Below, piece after piece: positions 6,499 through 11,561 of a stretch of DNA of 11,561 nucleotides. The notes under the pieces are model-generated. The model was given only the letters and a program-made list of their open reading frames with translations, did not search any database and was not told the DNA's origin. This stretch comes from Actinomycetes bacterium (lineage in GTDB: Bacteria; Actinomycetota; Acidimicrobiia; Acidimicrobiales; RAAP-2): assembly GCA_021805305.1 (NCBI GenBank), contig JAJZFO010000350.1, forward strand, positions 1 through 11,561, in the 5' to 3' direction. The stretch's first letter is position 1. Each line of letters starts with the position of its first letter. Both the position numbers and the translations under genes were made by a program.

Positions 6499-7263
6499 GT
6501 GATCGCAACCACCGTATCCTCCGGTGTCGTCGTCTTAGTCGGCGCCGTGTTCCTCGCGTGCGCCGTCGAAATGGTCGAAGCCCTGACCATCGTCTTCGCC
6601 GTCGGCCACACCCGCGGGTGGCGCTCGGCCTTCGAGGGGGTGGGCGCCGCCCTCGTGGCCCTCACCGCCCTGGTCGCGGTCTTCGGACCGGCGCTGATCC
6701 ACGTTCCCCTGACCTGGCTGCGTTTGATCGTGGGCGGGGTCTTGTTGATCTTCGGAATGCAGTGGCTGCGCAAGGCCATCCTGCGCTCGAGCGGTCTCAA
6801 GGCCAAGCACGACGAGGACGCCATCTACCAAGAGACGGTGGCGGAGTTGGAGAACGTCGCACCGGGCACCAACCGCGACCGGGTCGCGTTCGTCATGGCC
6901 TTCAAGGGGGTCTTCTTGGAGGGCCTGGAGGTCGTGATCACGGTGCTGACCCTGGGGACGTCGGCGCACCGACTCGGTCTGGCGTCGGCCGTCGCGGCGG
7001 TGGCGCTGGTCCTGGTGGCCGTCGTCGGCGCCGTCGTCGCCCGGCAACTCTCGAGCGTCCCCGAGAACGCCATGAAGATGAGCGTGGGGGTCCTGCTGGT
7101 GACCTACGGGACCTTCTGGGTCGGCGAGGGCCTCAAGGTGCGCTGGCCCGGCAACGACTCGTTCCTCCTCGCCTTCGTCGGTATCTACGCGCTGGTGTGC
7201 TGGATCCTGGTGGCCCTCATCAAGCCCAAGAACCCCTCGAGCCCGGTGAAGGTGGACGCGTGA
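6499..7263 (+). CDS. FTR1-like membrane protein with two ExxE motifs (COG4280-like), probable metal transport partner
   Basis: A 254-aa integral membrane protein with about six to seven helices. Two halves each hold an acidic ExxE motif inside a helix: E24-MV-E27 in VEMVEALTIVFAVG, and E141-GL-E144 in FLEGLEVVITVLTLG. The second is close to the REGLE motif that binds iron in FTR1/EfeU permeases, though Arg is replaced by Leu. The halves are joined by a polar loop of about residues 94-130 that is rich in K, D and E. I relate it to an uncharacterised family (COG4280-like, from memory). Start GTG 6499 follows the ATPase stop by 4 bp and has AGGAAGGGG (6481-6489) as SD, so it belongs to the ABC operon. 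A role in moving iron or another divalent/trivalent metal is inferred from the motifs and operon; a general cation or accessory role is the alternative. Confidence 0.7.
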   Translation: MIATTVSSGVVVLVGAVFLACAVEMVEALTIVFAVGHTRGWRSAFEGVGAALVALTALVAVFGPALIHVPLTWLRLIVGGVLLIFGMQWLRKAILRSSGLKAKHDEDAIYQETVAELENVAPGTNRDRVAFVMAFKGVFLEGLEVVITVLTLGTSAHRLGLASAVAAVALVLVAVVGAVVARQLSSVPENAMKMSVGVLLVTYGTFWVGEGLKVRWPGNDSFLLAFVGIYALVCWILVALIKPKNPSSPVKVDA

Positions 7264-7496
7264 AGGATCGACCCCTGTTCCTGCGGTTGCTCCGGGGCTT
7301 CGCGATGTTCTGGTGGGACTTCTTAGTGGGCGACACGCCCGAACTCTTCGTCGCCGCGCTGGTCATCATCGCGACGGTGGCGCTGCTCAGCGAGCGCTGG
7401 CACGACAACGCGGTGGCGGTGGTGGCGCTACCCGTGCTGGCGATCGCCGCCCTGGCGCTGTCGGTGCGGCGCGCCAGCCGGGCGACGAAGCGTTAG
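7260..7496 (+). CDS. Small two-helix membrane protein, 78 aa, operon partner
   Basis: Starts at GTG 7260, overlapping the stop of the preceding gene (GTGA, 7260-7263), so it is translationally coupled to the ExxE membrane protein. The N-terminus KDRPLFLRLLRGFAMFWWDFLVGD is basic then aromatic and may lie along the membrane. Two hydrophobic helices follow at about 28-44 and 51-69, and the tail RRASRATKR is strongly basic, favouring a cytoplasmic C-terminus. Coupling suggests it is a small subunit or assembly partner of its neighbour. It ends TAG TAG, with a third in-frame TAG at 7503. No biochemical function is known to me. Confidence 0.75.
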   Translation: MKDRPLFLRLLRGFAMFWWDFLVGDTPELFVAALVIIATVALLSERWHDNAVAVVALPVLAIAALALSVRRASRATKR

Positions 7497-7501
7497 TAGC
7501 C

Positions 7502-7939
7502 CTAGGCGAAGGCGGCGTCGAGGGTGATCACCGTGCCGGTGAGCGCCTTGGACACCGGGCAGGACGCCTTGGCCGCCTCGGCCACGTCGCGGAACCCCGC
7601 TTCGTCGAGGCCGTCCATGACGCCGCGCACGGTCAGGTGGATGCCCGCGATTCGAAAGCCCCCGGCCGGATCGGGCTCCAGGGTGACGTCGGCGCTGACG
7701 TCGAGGGTGCCCGGCGTCGCGCCGGCGCGCGCGATCAGCGCGGAGCACTGCATGGCGTAACACGCCGAATGCGCGGCGGCGATGAGCTCCTCGGGGCTGG
7801 TGACCCCTTCGGCGTCGTCGGCGGCGCGCCGCGGGAAGTTGACCTCGAAGTGGCCGGCGCCGCTACTGGCCAGTCGCACGACGCCCGATCCGTCGTTGAG
7901 GCCACCGGTCCAGTGGGTCTGCGCGTTACGTGTCGGCAT
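7502..7939 (-). CDS. OsmC/Ohr-family peroxide reductase
   Basis: A 145-aa cytosolic thiol peroxidase that should reduce organic hydroperoxides or peroxide. The two reactive cysteines are in the family positions: C60 in SPEELIAAAHSACYAMQ and C127 in AKASCPVSKAL; E50/E51 of the SPEEL loop precede C60. The length is normal for OsmC. The HSACYAMQ and CPVSKAL blocks are closer to OsmC than to Ohr, but I do not assign the symbol firmly. A strong SD (AGGAGA, 6 nt before the ATG at 7939) fixes the start. It converges on the transporter operon with only 5 bp between stops and no obvious terminator, so readthrough antisense transcription is possible. Its stop is TAG. Confidence 0.9.
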   Translation of the reverse strand: MPTRNAQTHWTGGLNDGSGVVRLASSGAGHFEVNFPRRAADDAEGVTSPEELIAAAHSACYAMQCSALIARAGATPGTLDVSADVTLEPDPAGGFRIAGIHLTVRGVMDGLDEAGFRDVAEAAKASCPVSKALTGTVITLDAAFA

Positions 7940-8018
7940 GCGGAATCTCCTGTCGTTAGTTCGTCCGAGGGCATCCTAGTGACCCGTCGCCGGATCCCGC
8001 CGCCACTCCGCGGGGGTG

Positions 8019-8327
8019 CTACGACGCGGGGCGCGCTCCGAAACGGTTGGGCTCCACGCTCGGCTGGGCGAGCAGGTACCAGTTGAACAGGGGCACCAGG
8101 ACCCACCAGCCCACGTGGTTGGTGTCGTGCAGTCGGCGCACGGCGACGGCCACCGACGGGACAACGAGGCCGAAGTCGTAAACGAGGTAGAGGTGGGTGA
8201 AGAAGATGACGATCACCCAACCGATGCACCACGCCAGGACCCAGTACCAGTACTCGGCGCGCGAGGCGCGACCGTTGAAGACGGCGTACTTCTGGAGCCC
8301 GCTGCGTATCGCTTGATTGATGCCCAC
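8019..8327 (-). CDS. DUF805 family membrane protein
   Basis: A 102-aa inner-membrane protein of unknown function. The family signatures are all visible: FNGRASRAEYWYW at about 17-29, PSVAVAVRRLHDTNHVGWW at 57-75, and a short C-terminal NRFG segment at 94-97. Three to four hydrophobic stretches are present, the first at about 27-48. The start is GTG 8327-8325, supported by AAGGAG placed 5 nt upstream. The N-terminal GINQAIRSGLQKYAVF matches the short amphipathic lead of the family. It lies 55 bp downstream of ppc and 79 bp upstream of the OsmC-type gene on the same strand; no shared function is evident. The stop is TAG. Confidence 0.9.
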   Translation of the reverse strand: MGINQAIRSGLQKYAVFNGRASRAEYWYWVLAWCIGWVIVIFFTHLYLVYDFGLVVPSVAVAVRRLHDTNHVGWWVLVPLFNWYLLAQPSVEPNRFGARPAS

Positions 8328-8382
8328 GTCGTCTCCTTGTGTCGTGCTTACAAACTACCGAGGTCCCCGCGCCGTGGCGTGA

Positions 8383-11172
<2,790 letters not shown>

Positions 11173-11184
11173 CTCACAACGTTA
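11173..11184 (-). promoter_or_regulatory. Candidate leaderless promoter (-10) of ppc
   Basis: On the minus strand TAACGT (11184-11179) fits the actinobacterial TANNNT -10 pattern and is followed by 6 nt and then the ppc ATG. An A/T-rich run lies just upstream. No Shine-Dalgarno is present before the ATG. TTGAAG further upstream is only 8 nt away and so is not a standard -35. Confidence 0.35.
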
Positions 11185-11194
11185 CAAAAAATCT

Positions 11195-11561
11195 TCAACT
11201 CGCCGTTCCAGGGGCCGACGATCGTGGTGCCCGGGCACCGTGACGGCGCGCGGCGACCCACTGAAACGCCTGCTCGCTGCCCCAGGGGGTGCGGTGGATC
11301 TCGTGGCGTTGGTCGACGACGGAGAAGTCGTCCCCGAGGAGGGCGGTCAACTCCTCGGGGCCGTAGCGCGTGACCGGGAGTCCCGAGCAGGACTCGGGTC
11401 CGTCGAGGGCGAAGACGCCGATCACGACCGCGCCGTCGGGGGCGAGGACCCGACGCAGGGTGCGCGCGTAGAGCGCGGCGAGGTCGGGGGCTAAGAAGTG
11501 CAAGACCGCGCGGTCGTGCCAAACGTCGAAGCGGCGCGAGCTGACCCATGTCGTGACGTCC
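11195..11561 (-). CDS. Class I SAM-dependent methyltransferase, C-terminal part (5' end outside window)
   Basis: About 122 residues are visible; the gene continues past 11561 on the minus strand, so the SAM-binding glycine motif is not in view. Visible blocks are DVTTW near the edge, FDVWHDRAVLHFL, LAPDGAVVIGVFALDGPESCSGLPVTRY, and a final EIHRTPWGSEQAFQW. The WHDRAVxHFL, GPExCSGLPVxRY and HxTPxGxxQxF set is characteristic of a subgroup of small bacterial class I methyltransferases whose substrate is not established. A TTG at 11503 is not a plausible start because the conserved WHDRAV block precedes it. The end beyond FQWVAARR is a low-complexity tail of about 17 residues that may be variable. 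It lies 22 bp upstream of ppc. Confidence 0.85.
   Translation of the reverse strand, partial: DVTTWVSSRRFDVWHDRAVLHFLAPDLAALYARTLRRVLAPDGAVVIGVFALDGPESCSGLPVTRYGPEELTALLGDDFSVVDQRHEIHRTPWGSEQAFQWVAARRHGARAPRSSAPGTAS
11226..11239. repeat. 14-bp perfect palindrome near the 3' end of the methyltransferase gene
   Basis: GGTGCCCGGGCACC lies inside the coding tail, 29-42 bp before the stop and about 55 bp upstream of the ppc start. It could be chance in GC-rich coding DNA, a weak hairpin reducing readthrough into ppc, or an operator for the candidate ppc promoter. Nothing in the sequence favours one of these. Confidence 0.3.

Overview
The window is GC-rich bacterial DNA with dense, mostly SD-led genes, GTG starts, two candidate leaderless promoters and actinobacterial-looking proteins. 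I infer a high-GC actinobacterium, possibly of the Acidimicrobiia type; there is no rRNA or marker gene to prove it. I saw no mobile element, CRISPR array or RNA gene.

Left edge (1-724): the last codons of a probable malic enzyme, a shared hairpin terminator, and a small unrecognised minus-strand gene (68 aa) whose AT-rich upstream region carries two inverted repeats. About 300 bp without a convincing gene follow.

Centre (725-7496, all +): a phosphonate monoester hydrolase/sulfatase-type enzyme stands first, with its own possible terminator. After a 223-bp gap comes a five-gene ABC transport operon: a secreted binding protein with a candidate leaderless promoter, a perfect 17-bp hairpin, a fused two-domain permease, an ATPase, a six- to seven-helix membrane protein with two ExxE motifs like those of FTR1 iron permeases, and a 78-aa two-helix membrane protein. 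The last four genes are tightly packed or overlapping. The transporter resembles the Fe(III)/2-aminoethylphosphonate/thiamine group. The ExxE protein argues for a metal such as iron, and the neighbouring hydrolase argues for phosphonates or phosphodiesters. The sequence does not settle this.

The most striking fact is an in-frame TAG at codon 89 of the ATPase (5649-5651), between Walker A and the Q-loop and followed directly by ATG. The frame and all downstream motifs are intact. TAG is a normal stop for three other genes in the window, so genome-wide recoding is unlikely. A recent nonsense mutation, a sequence error, or stop-restart translation of a split ATPase remain possible.

Right part (7502-11561, all -): an OsmC/Ohr-type peroxide reductase, a DUF805 membrane protein, a complete phosphoenolpyruvate carboxylase (ppc, 929 aa) and the C-terminal part of a class I SAM methyltransferase that runs off the window. 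With malic enzyme at the left edge, ppc places C3/C4 (anaplerotic) metabolism on both sides of the transport operon.
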